The translations under genes and the position numbers were made by a program. From Lentisphaeria bacterium (lineage in GTDB: Bacteria > Verrucomicrobiota > Lentisphaeria > Victivallales > UBA1829), in NCBI GenBank assembly GCA_003526375.1, contig DPDG01000055.1, positions 1 through 23,580 on the forward strand: DNA of 23,580 nt, given 5' to 3'. Below the pieces are notes generated by a model. That model ran no database searches, was not told the origin of the DNA, and saw nothing but the letters and a program-made list of their open reading frames with translations. This document shows, piece by piece, positions 1 through 7,216 of this stretch (position 1 is its first letter; each line of letters starts with the position of its first letter).

Positions 1-33
1 AGCCAATCGTTTTGAAATTGGCTCGTACTGATG

Positions 34-56
34 TAACCACCGGTGCTTGGTGGTTA
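34..56 (+). terminator. Hairpin, possible terminator of an upstream gene
   Basis: A perfect 8-bp inverted repeat, TAACCACC then GGTGGTTA with a 7-nt loop, followed by TGTTTGCTG, which is only a weak T-rich tail. A frame entering from the window edge (ANRFEIGSY, positions 2-28) stops at 29-31, three bases before the stem. That would suit the last codons of a + strand gene lying mostly outside the window. The coding tail is too short to identify, and positions 57-175 show no convincing gene or core promoter. Confidence 0.35.
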
Positions 57-175
57 TGTTTGCTGTCAACAGTCGGAGTGTGGGAATGAATCTTCGCCGG
101 ATAGAGTTGAAGTTTATTGGCATGCTTCCGCCGGGGTTGATCTGGATTACGATTTGAAGAAAAAAGGAGATAAAA

Positions 176-1411
176 ATGATGATCTCAAGGATGTCTAGAG
201 CGGTATTGAAAAGATTATTGATGTATGTGTCATGTATGGTGCCTGTTATTGCGATGGGCGATCTTTCGGATGGAAACAGGGATGTTAAAAACAAAACGTA
301 TGATTTGTCAAAACATCCTTTTTTCAAAAAATGGATAGATCCAAAAAGCGGTATTGCCAGCTATGTTCTGACAGAACGCATTGCTTCCCTGCAATGGCCG
401 TTTTATTTTACTAATCCGAGTATTTCGCCGGATGGAAAATATCTGTGGTTTTATGCCGCCAATCCCCCCAATCCGCAGTTGTTTCTTGGATGTGTTTCGT
501 TAGATCCGGAAAAACCGTGGATCAAATCGTATCCACAAGCCGGATTCAGCAGTGTGTCGCCCATGATTGCACCGGACAGCAAGGGAATCTATTTTACCTG
601 TCGCAACCACGTTTATTACATGGACTTGGAAGGCAGAACCAAAATTATTATGAGTCTGCCTGATGAGTATATCAAAAATAGGTTACTGCATGATATCGCA
701 ACTCACCTTTCTCTCTCCTGTGACGGGAAGTATTTGTTGCTGGATGGACATGTCGGCAACGTCACTTTCGTTGCCACTGGCAATATGAAGACCGGAGAAG
801 TTAAAATTCTGCATGAATTTGATAATTATCATGACCATGGACAGTTTTCCCCGATAGAGCCGAATCTGTTTTTGATCCCGCGTGACTGGCGTCGTGACGA
901 TAACACTGGACGCTATGTTTATATGGAGATGCGTCTTTGGATAATGAATATCGAACAGACCCTTTTTCGACCGCTTTGTCCAGATATTTGGGAAGGGCAT
1001 ACTGCCGACACTGCGCATGAATGGTGGAGTAAGGACGGCAAGGTTTGTTTTGTTGATTACGGACGTGGTGTGTTTAAATGTGATCCCCATACGCTGAAGC
1101 GTGAGCATATCTGGCAGCGTCCAATTTGCCATGCTCACTGTGATTCCACCAGCAGTTATTTCTGTGGCGATCAGTCTCCTTATTATTGGAACAAAATTCC
1201 AGTGAAAATATTGTTTTACGACCGGAAGGAAAAGACGGAAAAGGAGATCGTCTCGGCAATGCCTCCTCCATCCGTATCACGTTCTGATTATCATGTTGAT
1301 CCGCATCCCCATTTTTCTCCAGATGACCAGAATATCATCTATATGACTACTGTCATGAACCAGATTGATGTTGCCATAACCCCGATAGATCAATTGAAAA
1401 AGGAAAAATAA
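176..1411 (+). CDS. Secreted PL22-like (oligogalacturonate lyase type) beta-propeller protein
   Basis: A 411-aa protein with an N-terminal signal peptide (basic residues to about 13, then a hydrophobic stretch ending near AMG at 26-28). The body has repeated propeller blades, for example SISPDGKYLWF near 82-92, LSCDGKYLLL near 180-189 and HFSPDDQNIIY near 379-389. The pattern GHTADTAHEWW (274-284), HAHCD (319-323) and HPHFSPD (377-383) resembles the His-rich active site of family PL22 oligogalacturonate lyases, where HxH residues help bind a divalent metal. PL22 enzymes cleave short unsaturated pectin fragments, mostly in the cytoplasm, so a signal peptide suggests a periplasmic or external version. 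AGGAG at 165-169 precedes ATG 176; ATG 179 is equally possible. The family call is from motif recall; a generic TolB/PD40 propeller is the alternative. Confidence 0.65.
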   Translation: MMISRMSRAVLKRLLMYVSCMVPVIAMGDLSDGNRDVKNKTYDLSKHPFFKKWIDPKSGIASYVLTERIASLQWPFYFTNPSISPDGKYLWFYAANPPNPQLFLGCVSLDPEKPWIKSYPQAGFSSVSPMIAPDSKGIYFTCRNHVYYMDLEGRTKIIMSLPDEYIKNRLLHDIATHLSLSCDGKYLLLDGHVGNVTFVATGNMKTGEVKILHEFDNYHDHGQFSPIEPNLFLIPRDWRRDDNTGRYVYMEMRLWIMNIEQTLFRPLCPDIWEGHTADTAHEWWSKDGKVCFVDYGRGVFKCDPHTLKREHIWQRPICHAHCDSTSSYFCGDQSPYYWNKIPVKILFYDRKEKTEKEIVSAMPPPSVSRSDYHVDPHPHFSPDDQNIIYMTTVMNQIDVAITPIDQLKKEK

Positions 1412-1458
1412 AACCAGGTTTGCATTTCAGTGTAATAGGATTCAGGAGGAATATTTCT

Positions 1459-1529
1459 ATGTAAAATATTGATTACGTCACTTTTTCCTTAAAGATATGC
1501 TAACGCAGGATCACAGGATGTAAAATATT
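1459..1529 (+). repeat. 12-bp direct repeat ATGTAAAATATT, two copies
   Basis: Identical 12-bp words lie at 1459-1470 and 1518-1529 in the gap before pseudopilin 1, 59 bp apart start to start. A 7-bp inverted repeat (CTAACGC at 1500-1506, GCGTTAG at 1546-1552) encloses the second copy. The first copy is preceded by AGGAGGA at 1444-1450, giving a well-spaced ribosome site in front of ATG-TAA. This gap (1412-1600) has no clear terminator and no convincing -35/-10 pair. The role is unknown; a regulatory site for the downstream pair of genes is possible. Confidence 0.3.
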
Positions 1530-1600
1530 TCTTGCGATGATAAAAGCGTTAGAAAGATAGTTCACAACAAGAGGCTTTCAAATAGATGGAGGATATGATG

Positions 1601-2386
1601 ATGTTTAAGCGATTCAAGTTGGTAAGGAAGATGGGGTTTTTCACTTTAATAGAATTGTTAATAGTTGTTGCGATCATCGCAATTCTGGCTGGGCTGCTGC
1701 TGCCGGCGCTGAACAAGGCAAAGGAAAGTGCAAAGCGAACAGAATGCATGTCAAATCAGAAACAGCTCGGAATAGGATTTGCATCCTATCTGAATGACTT
1801 CAATGATTTTTACATGCCTTTTTCCCGTATGTTTTATACAAACGAGGTGACTGACCTATCGTTTGACAACTATTCCTGGAATCTCTGGAACAACAAATAC
1901 ATCACAGGGCTTAAAGTATATATATGTCCCACTTTTACATCTGAACTCCGCTCTCCGGCACTGAACGGCGAGAACAGTATTTTCAAAAAACCAGAGTTAA
2001 ACTCTAATTTTTCTGCAGTCACCTATGGCTACAATATGGATTATCTCGGAGGCAGTTCAAATTTATTTTCTTCTCCCTCCTTATTTAAGGCCTCCCGCGC
2101 AAAAAACATATCAAGTAAAGTTGTTACAGTGGAAACGTGTTCTAAAGAAAACTCCTATTACAGAGGGGTTGCTTATTGCGGAGCCGATTGGGGGGGGGTA
2201 CTGGCTCTGCAAAATATAATAGCACCTCATGATGGAGGACGCTACAACACTCCGTTGACATTGAAAGGCAGTTCCAATCTGCTTATGATGGATGGACATG
2301 TAGAAAATATTCAAAACTGGTTAAAGATGAACCTATATCCAAATCGCGGTGACGTCCGCGCAAAATGGTATGACCCAAGTAAATAA
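1601..2386 (+). CDS. Pseudopilin 1: prepilin-type N-terminal domain, H-xn-DG protein
   Basis: A type II secretion-like pseudopilin. MFKRFKLVRKMGF is followed by FTLIELLIVVAIIAILAG, the hydrophobic N-terminal helix cut and methylated by prepilin peptidase in this superfamily. The C-terminal half has a variable globular domain ending with NLLMMDGHV, the DG part of the processing-associated H-x9-DG signature; the preceding His is 20 residues away instead of 9. GGAGG at 1588-1592 favours ATG 1601 (spacing 8), though in-frame ATGs exist at 1586, 1595 and 1598. The only Gly near the cut site is one residue further upstream of TLIE than in classical pilins. The gene is AT-rich (line 1981-2040 is 20 G/C of 60) and has a run of nine G at 2190-2198. 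It is probably co-transcribed with the beta-helix gene 36 bp downstream. Confidence 0.85.
   Translation: MFKRFKLVRKMGFFTLIELLIVVAIIAILAGLLLPALNKAKESAKRTECMSNQKQLGIGFASYLNDFNDFYMPFSRMFYTNEVTDLSFDNYSWNLWNNKYITGLKVYICPTFTSELRSPALNGENSIFKKPELNSNFSAVTYGYNMDYLGGSSNLFSSPSLFKASRAKNISSKVVTVETCSKENSYYRGVAYCGADWGGVLALQNIIAPHDGGRYNTPLTLKGSSNLLMMDGHVENIQNWLKMNLYPNRGDVRAKWYDPSK
2190..2198 (+). repeat. Nine-G homopolymer inside pseudopilin 1
   Basis: GATT is followed by nine consecutive G and then TAC, encoding D-W-G-G-V. Loss of one G would shift translation into a frame that stops at 2217-2219 and remove the C-terminal H-xn-DG region. Such tracts are slippage-prone in bacterial surface-protein genes. Whether it varies here cannot be told from one sequence. 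Confidence 0.6.
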
Positions 2387-2422
2387 CCATCTGAAAGTTC
2401 ATCCAAATTACAGGAAAAGGAA

Positions 2423-4801
2423 ATGATGCATATTTTTATCATAATTCTGGCTGTATTATGCCAGTTCGCAGTAAATGCAACGGATTGGTCGCGGGGAGTC
2501 AATGTGCGCGACTTCGGTGCAAAAGGTGATGGTATTGCAGACGATACCATGGCAATTCAGCAGGCTTTGAATTTCATCCGGAATCTGGATCACCGTGTTT
2601 TGCTGGCGCGTCAGCCGATGCTGGCAGGGGCTCCTCACCTGGGCAATCTGCCGGTATTTTCGAGCACTTCGGAAAATGTAATGGTACCGGAACTGTTCTT
2701 CCCGTCTGGGAATTACAGGATCACTTCAACACTTGTTGCCGGAACATATCTTTACATGCGCGGGGAAAAGAACAGCAAAATCATCCAGGCGAATCCGGAT
2801 AAAGACATTCTGTATATCCGGTGGGGATTCCGCGTTCAAATAAAGAATTTAATATTTATAAATGGACATAATCACATTGTCATGTGGACAGGTAATGAGG
2901 ACACTGCCAATTTTACAGCAGAGAACTGTTCTTTTGAAAATGCAAGGGGCACAGTCTTTTTCTCATTGAATTTTCTGAATCCCAAAGGCAAAAGGTTTTC
3001 AGACAGAACCTACGGTCTTTATGAAGTAAAATGGCAGGATGAAAAACCAATATTGACAAAAAACGATGAAAAAGGAACGCCTGCTCACAATTCCACATTA
3101 ATGACATTTAGCAATTGTGACTTCATCAACTGTGCGAAAATCTTTCACTTCGACTGTGATGGCGCAGTAATAGAAAACTGCCGTGTTCAAGTATCAGACA
3201 AGGCAACTGAATCACCATTTGATGTTAAGGGTCCTGTTACACTCATCAATCTCAAGGCAACAGCATCCAAAGCCATTCCCGGGGGAAAGGCATGGTTTCA
3301 TGATCCATTTTCGAGATGTTCCATCTACAAATCCTCTTTTGCGGTCAGAGAAAACAGCGGTATGCCGCTATTCTACTATTCCAATGATAAACCGGAGATG
3401 AGAGCATCTGAAATACAGACCTATATCACTGTAAAAAATACTCATGTTCAATGTGGGAAACATCCCATCATTCTCTGTAAAGGCGCCATTCCGAATATTA
3501 TTGACTTTGAGAATGTCCGGGACATTTCGGGGAAACGGGTCATGCTTATGGGCGGCGCGGAAAAAATAACCCGTGCGGATTTGAAGAAAACAGAAAGGAA
3601 TGTGGATATTTATGAAAAAGTATTGTCCGGCAAGTCCTATTTCAATCAAGAACCGCCTTACGATATTACGCTGTCCGGCTGTGATACGATCTCAACGGCA
3701 GGCGTGCCCGATTTTCTCAGAAAGAGGATCGGGAAACCCATGCCGGAAAAAGTGTTCAACGCCGTTTACGTTCCCCGTGTCAGGATTACGGCTGACGATA
3801 TGAAAAAGCGGTTCCGGAGGACTTTGAAAGCTGTCGATTTCGGTATGGACACCGACCCAAAAACGGATGATACTGCCGCAATGAAACGGGTCCTGAAAGC
3901 CGCCTCGCAGGGAGCCGCGGCGCTGATTGAGCTTCCGCCCGTCCTGATCAGCATTTCCGAACCGCTTGACATTCCTTCTGAAATTGCTTTCATGTCACGC
4001 GGACTTGCCACGCTTCAGCAGAATGACATCAAGGCGCCGATTTTCCGGGGGAAGGATCAGAAAACACTCTGGGCGACGAACCTGCGTCTGGTCTCGGGAA
4101 CTTACGGTTTTGAACTCCAGACAAATGTGAAGACGAAAGCGGAGATATTAATTGAAAAATGCCTGTTCTATCAGCAATTGAACAGCTCCGTTTCCCTGCT
4201 TGCCGGCAACGGACAGGCAAACCTTCCCAATCATACGAAGCTTCTCCTGAAGCGTTCCGTATTCATTTCACCGGTGCACGGGCTCGTTACCAACGCCGCT
4301 CACAGCGAACTCCATGATTTCTGGGTCAGCACAAATGCACGCATGGACCGTTCCGCATTCATTACGAATCTGGGCGGCGACATGCGAATCTCTGACATGC
4401 TTGGCGTTCCGATGCCCATGACGGATCACAGACATAACCACCTGCCTTTTGTGAAAGACTGGCCCTATGCCAACGATACCCGCTGGTTTGACAACTACGG
4501 ACGGCTCTATGCAAGCAACAATCGTTACGGTGGAGAATATTATGGTATGCCGTTAATCTATAATTTTACGAAGAACGGCACTCTTGCCATCGATACGGGA
4601 CTGACCTGCTTCCAGCATCCGGCTATGAAACAGTGCATGGTCTATTACGCGGAAACGCCGGAAGTGTCCATGATCCGCAATGTCGGCTGGCTGATTCAAT
4701 GGTCCGGAGCCGCCGCCTGCAAGTATCCCGCCGGACACCCGAAACCGGAAATCCATATCCGGAATTTCCAGTTCCAGAAAGATTCATTCAAAGCCAGATA
4801 A
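2423..4801 (+). CDS. Secreted tandem beta-helix protein (GH28 / pectate lyase 3-like)
   Basis: A 792-aa protein with signal peptide (MMHIFIIILAVLCQFAVNA, 1-19). Residues 27-49 carry VRDFGAKGDGIADDTMAI, the start signature of the Pectate_lyase_3/GH28-like right-handed beta-helix domain. A second, weaker version follows at 468-487 (LKAVDFGMDTDPKTDDTAAM), so two beta-helix domains lie in tandem, about 27-400 and 465-792. Short repeated strand units such as NFTAENCSF and LLLKRSVF fit helix coils. Known relatives act on polygalacturonan and other polyuronides or are phage-type tailspikes; the exact substrate cannot be told. AAAAGG at 2415-2420 serves ATG 2423 or ATG 2426. The first half is AT-rich and the second half GC-rich (21 versus 40 G/C per 60 in lines 3001 and 3901). 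It sits 36 bp behind pseudopilin 1 and ends convergently with the next operon. Confidence 0.75.
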   Translation: MMHIFIIILAVLCQFAVNATDWSRGVNVRDFGAKGDGIADDTMAIQQALNFIRNLDHRVLLARQPMLAGAPHLGNLPVFSSTSENVMVPELFFPSGNYRITSTLVAGTYLYMRGEKNSKIIQANPDKDILYIRWGFRVQIKNLIFINGHNHIVMWTGNEDTANFTAENCSFENARGTVFFSLNFLNPKGKRFSDRTYGLYEVKWQDEKPILTKNDEKGTPAHNSTLMTFSNCDFINCAKIFHFDCDGAVIENCRVQVSDKATESPFDVKGPVTLINLKATASKAIPGGKAWFHDPFSRCSIYKSSFAVRENSGMPLFYYSNDKPEMRASEIQTYITVKNTHVQCGKHPIILCKGAIPNIIDFENVRDISGKRVMLMGGAEKITRADLKKTERNVDIYEKVLSGKSYFNQEPPYDITLSGCDTISTAGVPDFLRKRIGKPMPEKVFNAVYVPRVRITADDMKKRFRRTLKAVDFGMDTDPKTDDTAAMKRVLKAASQGAAALIELPPVLISISEPLDIPSEIAFMSRGLATLQQNDIKAPIFRGKDQKTLWATNLRLVSGTYGFELQTNVKTKAEILIEKCLFYQQLNSSVSLLAGNGQANLPNHTKLLLKRSVFISPVHGLVTNAAHSELHDFWVSTNARMDRSAFITNLGGDMRISDMLGVPMPMTDHRHNHLPFVKDWPYANDTRWFDNYGRLYASNNRYGGEYYGMPLIYNFTKNGTLAIDTGLTCFQHPAMKQCMVYYAETPEVSMIRNVGWLIQWSGAAACKYPAGHPKPEIHIRNFQFQKDSFKAR

Positions 4802-4807
4802 CAGAAA

Positions 4808-4842
4808 TATCCGGCGGAAACGGCAAACGGTTCCGCCGGATA
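4808..4842. terminator. Bidirectional hairpin between convergent operons
   Basis: A perfect 12-bp inverted repeat (TATCCGGCGGAA at 4808-4819, TTCCGCCGGATA at 4831-4842) with an 11-nt loop lies between the stop of the beta-helix gene at 4801 and that of the opposing enolase-superfamily gene at 4869. No T-run follows on either strand, so it may end transcription from both sides weakly or protect mRNA ends. Confidence 0.6.
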
Positions 4843-4868
4843 CGCTCCGGAGATTCCGGGGAGGCTCG

Positions 4869-6146
4869 TCAATAAGCCATGCCGTCTCCGGTGAGGGTGT
4901 CGAGCCTGACGACGCCGTTTCTGCGTTCGTAAAGCCCGGGGTGAAGTTTCTCGTATTCCAGCGAGGCGTTCGGGTAGAACTGGGGTGCGTTGCACTCGAC
5001 CCCCATGATCGTGCCGACATGCGCGGCGAGCAGGACATGCGGAATCGTAGCAAGCATCGGATTCGTGAGATCCTGAACCATCAGTTTCATGCCGTGAGCC
5101 TTCGCCCAGCACGCGGACAGCAGAGCGCCGGTCTGTGTTTTGCAGACTTTCAACGCGACGCCGTTCCAGCCGAGCTCATGCCCCAGTTTCACAAACCGCC
5201 AGTCATGCGCGCTTTCATCCATGAACAGCGGTTTGCGCTCCGCACAGTCATGCACGTCAATCCGGTTCGCCTCAAGATCATACGGGAACGGCTGTTCCAC
5301 ATAGAGGACGAGGCTGTAGATTTCCGGTTCCACGGCTTTCAGGCGGTCCAGAATCCGGTTTACGTAGGCTGGGTCTGTCACCATGCAGTTGAAATCGGGC
5401 GAGAGTGCCGTACAGCCATATTCCAGAGCGATTTTCCCGACCTCCGCCATACGGGAATAATCCCATTCGGAATCGCGTCCGGTCAACTTGATTTTCAGGC
5501 AGCGCAGACCGTCGCGTTCGATCCATTTCTCAAGCGAAACAGGATAACCGTCATCCGGTTCCGCCCCCGTCCGTTCCGCCTCGCGCAGCAGGTCTTTGCC
5601 GCCGACGAGATGCCATACCGGCAGTGTTTCCGGCACGTCCGCGACGAAATAATCTTCCGGGTATTTGCCCCGGAATTCAGGATCATCGAAAAACCGGCAC
5701 AGATCGTGTTCCATGAATTTTCTGTTGTAAGTCCGGTAAGTCGGAATTCTGTGCGCAAGCCCGAACGCATCGTGCAGGGCGATATCGAATGCGGACGCAC
5801 AGATCAGTGCCGCAAGATGAGGCATTCCGACCTGGTGCTTTTCATTGAATTCCGCATGGAGCCGGGGCAGATTCCGGGTCAGGAATTCATAACCGGCACT
5901 CATGGGGTCCGATGCCGGAGCAGACCAGTTTTCTGCGAGGAAACGGCAGAAATCGCACATGACCTTTTCCCGGAAGGCAAAGGACAAATCCGAAGGCCAC
6001 GCCCAGCCGACCGAAAGAGGAGTTTCGCCGCGCCCGACTGCACCGTAAGCCTCAAACTCGACATGCGCAATCTGGATCGAATGAATGGTTTCCGCCCCGA
6101 ATTTCAGCGGCAGACGCATGGTCACTGGAATAAAATTCAGTTTCAT
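4869..6146 (-). CDS. Enolase-superfamily (mandelate racemase/muconate lactonizing type) enzyme
   Basis: A 425-aa cytoplasmic protein with the two-domain layout of the MR/MLE family: capping domain about 1-130, then a barrel. Candidate active-site residues are the KxK motif at K218/K220 (CLKIKLTG), metal ligands at D251 (SPDFN), E284 (YVEQPF) and D310 (FMDES), and K333 (ALKVCK). Family members remove a proton alpha to a carboxylate: sugar-acid dehydratases, epimerases or cycloisomerases. The neighbours, a GH36-like enzyme and an NAD(P)-type sugar oxidoreductase, favour a sugar-acid dehydratase such as a galactonate-type enzyme, but this is inference. AAAGGTGAG precedes ATG 6146, and only 3 bp separate it from the upstream stop, so translation is probably coupled. 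It is the last gene of its operon. Confidence 0.8.
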   Translation of the reverse strand: MKLNFIPVTMRLPLKFGAETIHSIQIAHVEFEAYGAVGRGETPLSVGWAWPSDLSFAFREKVMCDFCRFLAENWSAPASDPMSAGYEFLTRNLPRLHAEFNEKHQVGMPHLAALICASAFDIALHDAFGLAHRIPTYRTYNRKFMEHDLCRFFDDPEFRGKYPEDYFVADVPETLPVWHLVGGKDLLREAERTGAEPDDGYPVSLEKWIERDGLRCLKIKLTGRDSEWDYSRMAEVGKIALEYGCTALSPDFNCMVTDPAYVNRILDRLKAVEPEIYSLVLYVEQPFPYDLEANRIDVHDCAERKPLFMDESAHDWRFVKLGHELGWNGVALKVCKTQTGALLSACWAKAHGMKLMVQDLTNPMLATIPHVLLAAHVGTIMGVECNAPQFYPNASLEYEKLHPGLYERRNGVVRLDTLTGDGMAY

Positions 6147-6149
6147 GGC

Positions 6150-7196
6150 TCACCTTTTGAAGAAATAGGGTTTTCCGGTCTGCGCGGATTCGTAAATGCC
6201 GCAGATCAGCTCAATCGCGCGCCGTCCCTCATGACCGTCCAGGAACGGTTTACGCCCGCTCAGAACGGCATCCGCAAGGTCTGAAATCTGGCAGGCATGT
6301 CCGTCGGAGCTGATGTTCATGGGAGCGCTTCCGCCCTTCGCATCCGCCTGGCCGGAAAGTTCGCGTTTGATCGCTTCATCCTCAGGACGGGACTGGGCGA
6401 ACTCCCAGCGCGTGATCTTGTCCTCCTCGAACGCGACGGTTCCCGCGCTCCCGGAAAACTCCAGACGGCGGGGAAATCCGGGTGCGCAGGATGTGCTCAC
6501 CTCGATCGTCCCGAACGAGCCGTTGCGGTACTTCACCGTCGCGCAGAGATTGTCCTCCACCTCGATGCTGTGCGTCAGGGTTCCCGCGAACGCAAAAACC
6601 TCCTCCGGCGCTCCGTTGATGTAAAGGAGCAGGTCGATCATGTGAATCGCCTGATTCATCAGTGCCCCGCCGCCGTCCATTTTCCATGTGCCGCGCCAGT
6701 TCGAGCCGCTGTAATAGGAGGCATCGCGGAACCAGCGCATCTGTGCGCTGGCGAGAACCATCCGCCCGAAACGCCCCGAGCGCATCGCTTCGCGCACCAA
6801 CTGGACCGGTTTCGTGAAACGGGTCTGGAACACCGGCGACAACAGGACACGGTTTTCCTCGCAGACCCGGATGATCTCATCCACTTTTTCGAGCGTGATT
6901 TCCAGCGGTTTTTCACAAAGGATATGTTTGCCCGCCTTTGCCGCGGGAATCGCGACGGAACCGTGCATTCCGGACGGCGTCGCAATCGTCACAGCCTCGA
7001 TTTCAGGGTCCGCCAGAAACTCCTCGAAACTTGCATAAGCCTTGCAGTGAAACTCCTCCGCACGTTTCTTCGCAGACTCGTAATTCGTGTCATAGAAACC
7101 GATCAGGCGCACATTCTTCAGGTCAGCCATCGCTTTCCCGTGATGTGCGGCAATCATTCCCGCCCCGATGATGCCGAAACCGACTTTGTCTTTCAT
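6150..7196 (-). CDS. Gfo/Idh/MocA family oxidoreductase
   Basis: A 348-aa protein. The Rossmann nucleotide-binding signature GFGIIGAGMIAAHH is at 6-19, the family EKP motif at 95-97 (ILCEKPLEI), and GGGALMNQAIHMID at 175-188 supplies the usual active-site His (H185) and Asp (D188). Such enzymes oxidise or reduce sugars and sugar derivatives with tightly bound NAD(P). The frame is open 50 codons further upstream to 7346, but AAAGGATTG before ATG 7196 and the start of the fold at MKDKVGFGI show that 7196 is the real start. It lies 20 bp after the GH36-like gene and 3 bp before the enolase-superfamily gene. No signal peptide is seen. Substrate is unassigned. Confidence 0.9.
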   Translation of the reverse strand: MKDKVGFGIIGAGMIAAHHGKAMADLKNVRLIGFYDTNYESAKKRAEEFHCKAYASFEEFLADPEIEAVTIATPSGMHGSVAIPAAKAGKHILCEKPLEITLEKVDEIIRVCEENRVLLSPVFQTRFTKPVQLVREAMRSGRFGRMVLASAQMRWFRDASYYSGSNWRGTWKMDGGGALMNQAIHMIDLLLYINGAPEEVFAFAGTLTHSIEVEDNLCATVKYRNGSFGTIEVSTSCAPGFPRRLEFSGSAGTVAFEEDKITRWEFAQSRPEDEAIKRELSGQADAKGGSAPMNISSDGHACQISDLADAVLSGRKPFLDGHEGRRAIELICGIYESAQTGKPYFFKR

Positions 7197-7216
7197 TTGA
7201 TTCAATCCTTTCTCTA

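Noticed and set aside
37..198. Open frame reading into the start of the PL22-like gene (ending VDLDYDLKKKGDKND)
   Set aside because: No start codon with ribosome site and no recognised domain; it overlaps a well-supported start at 176.
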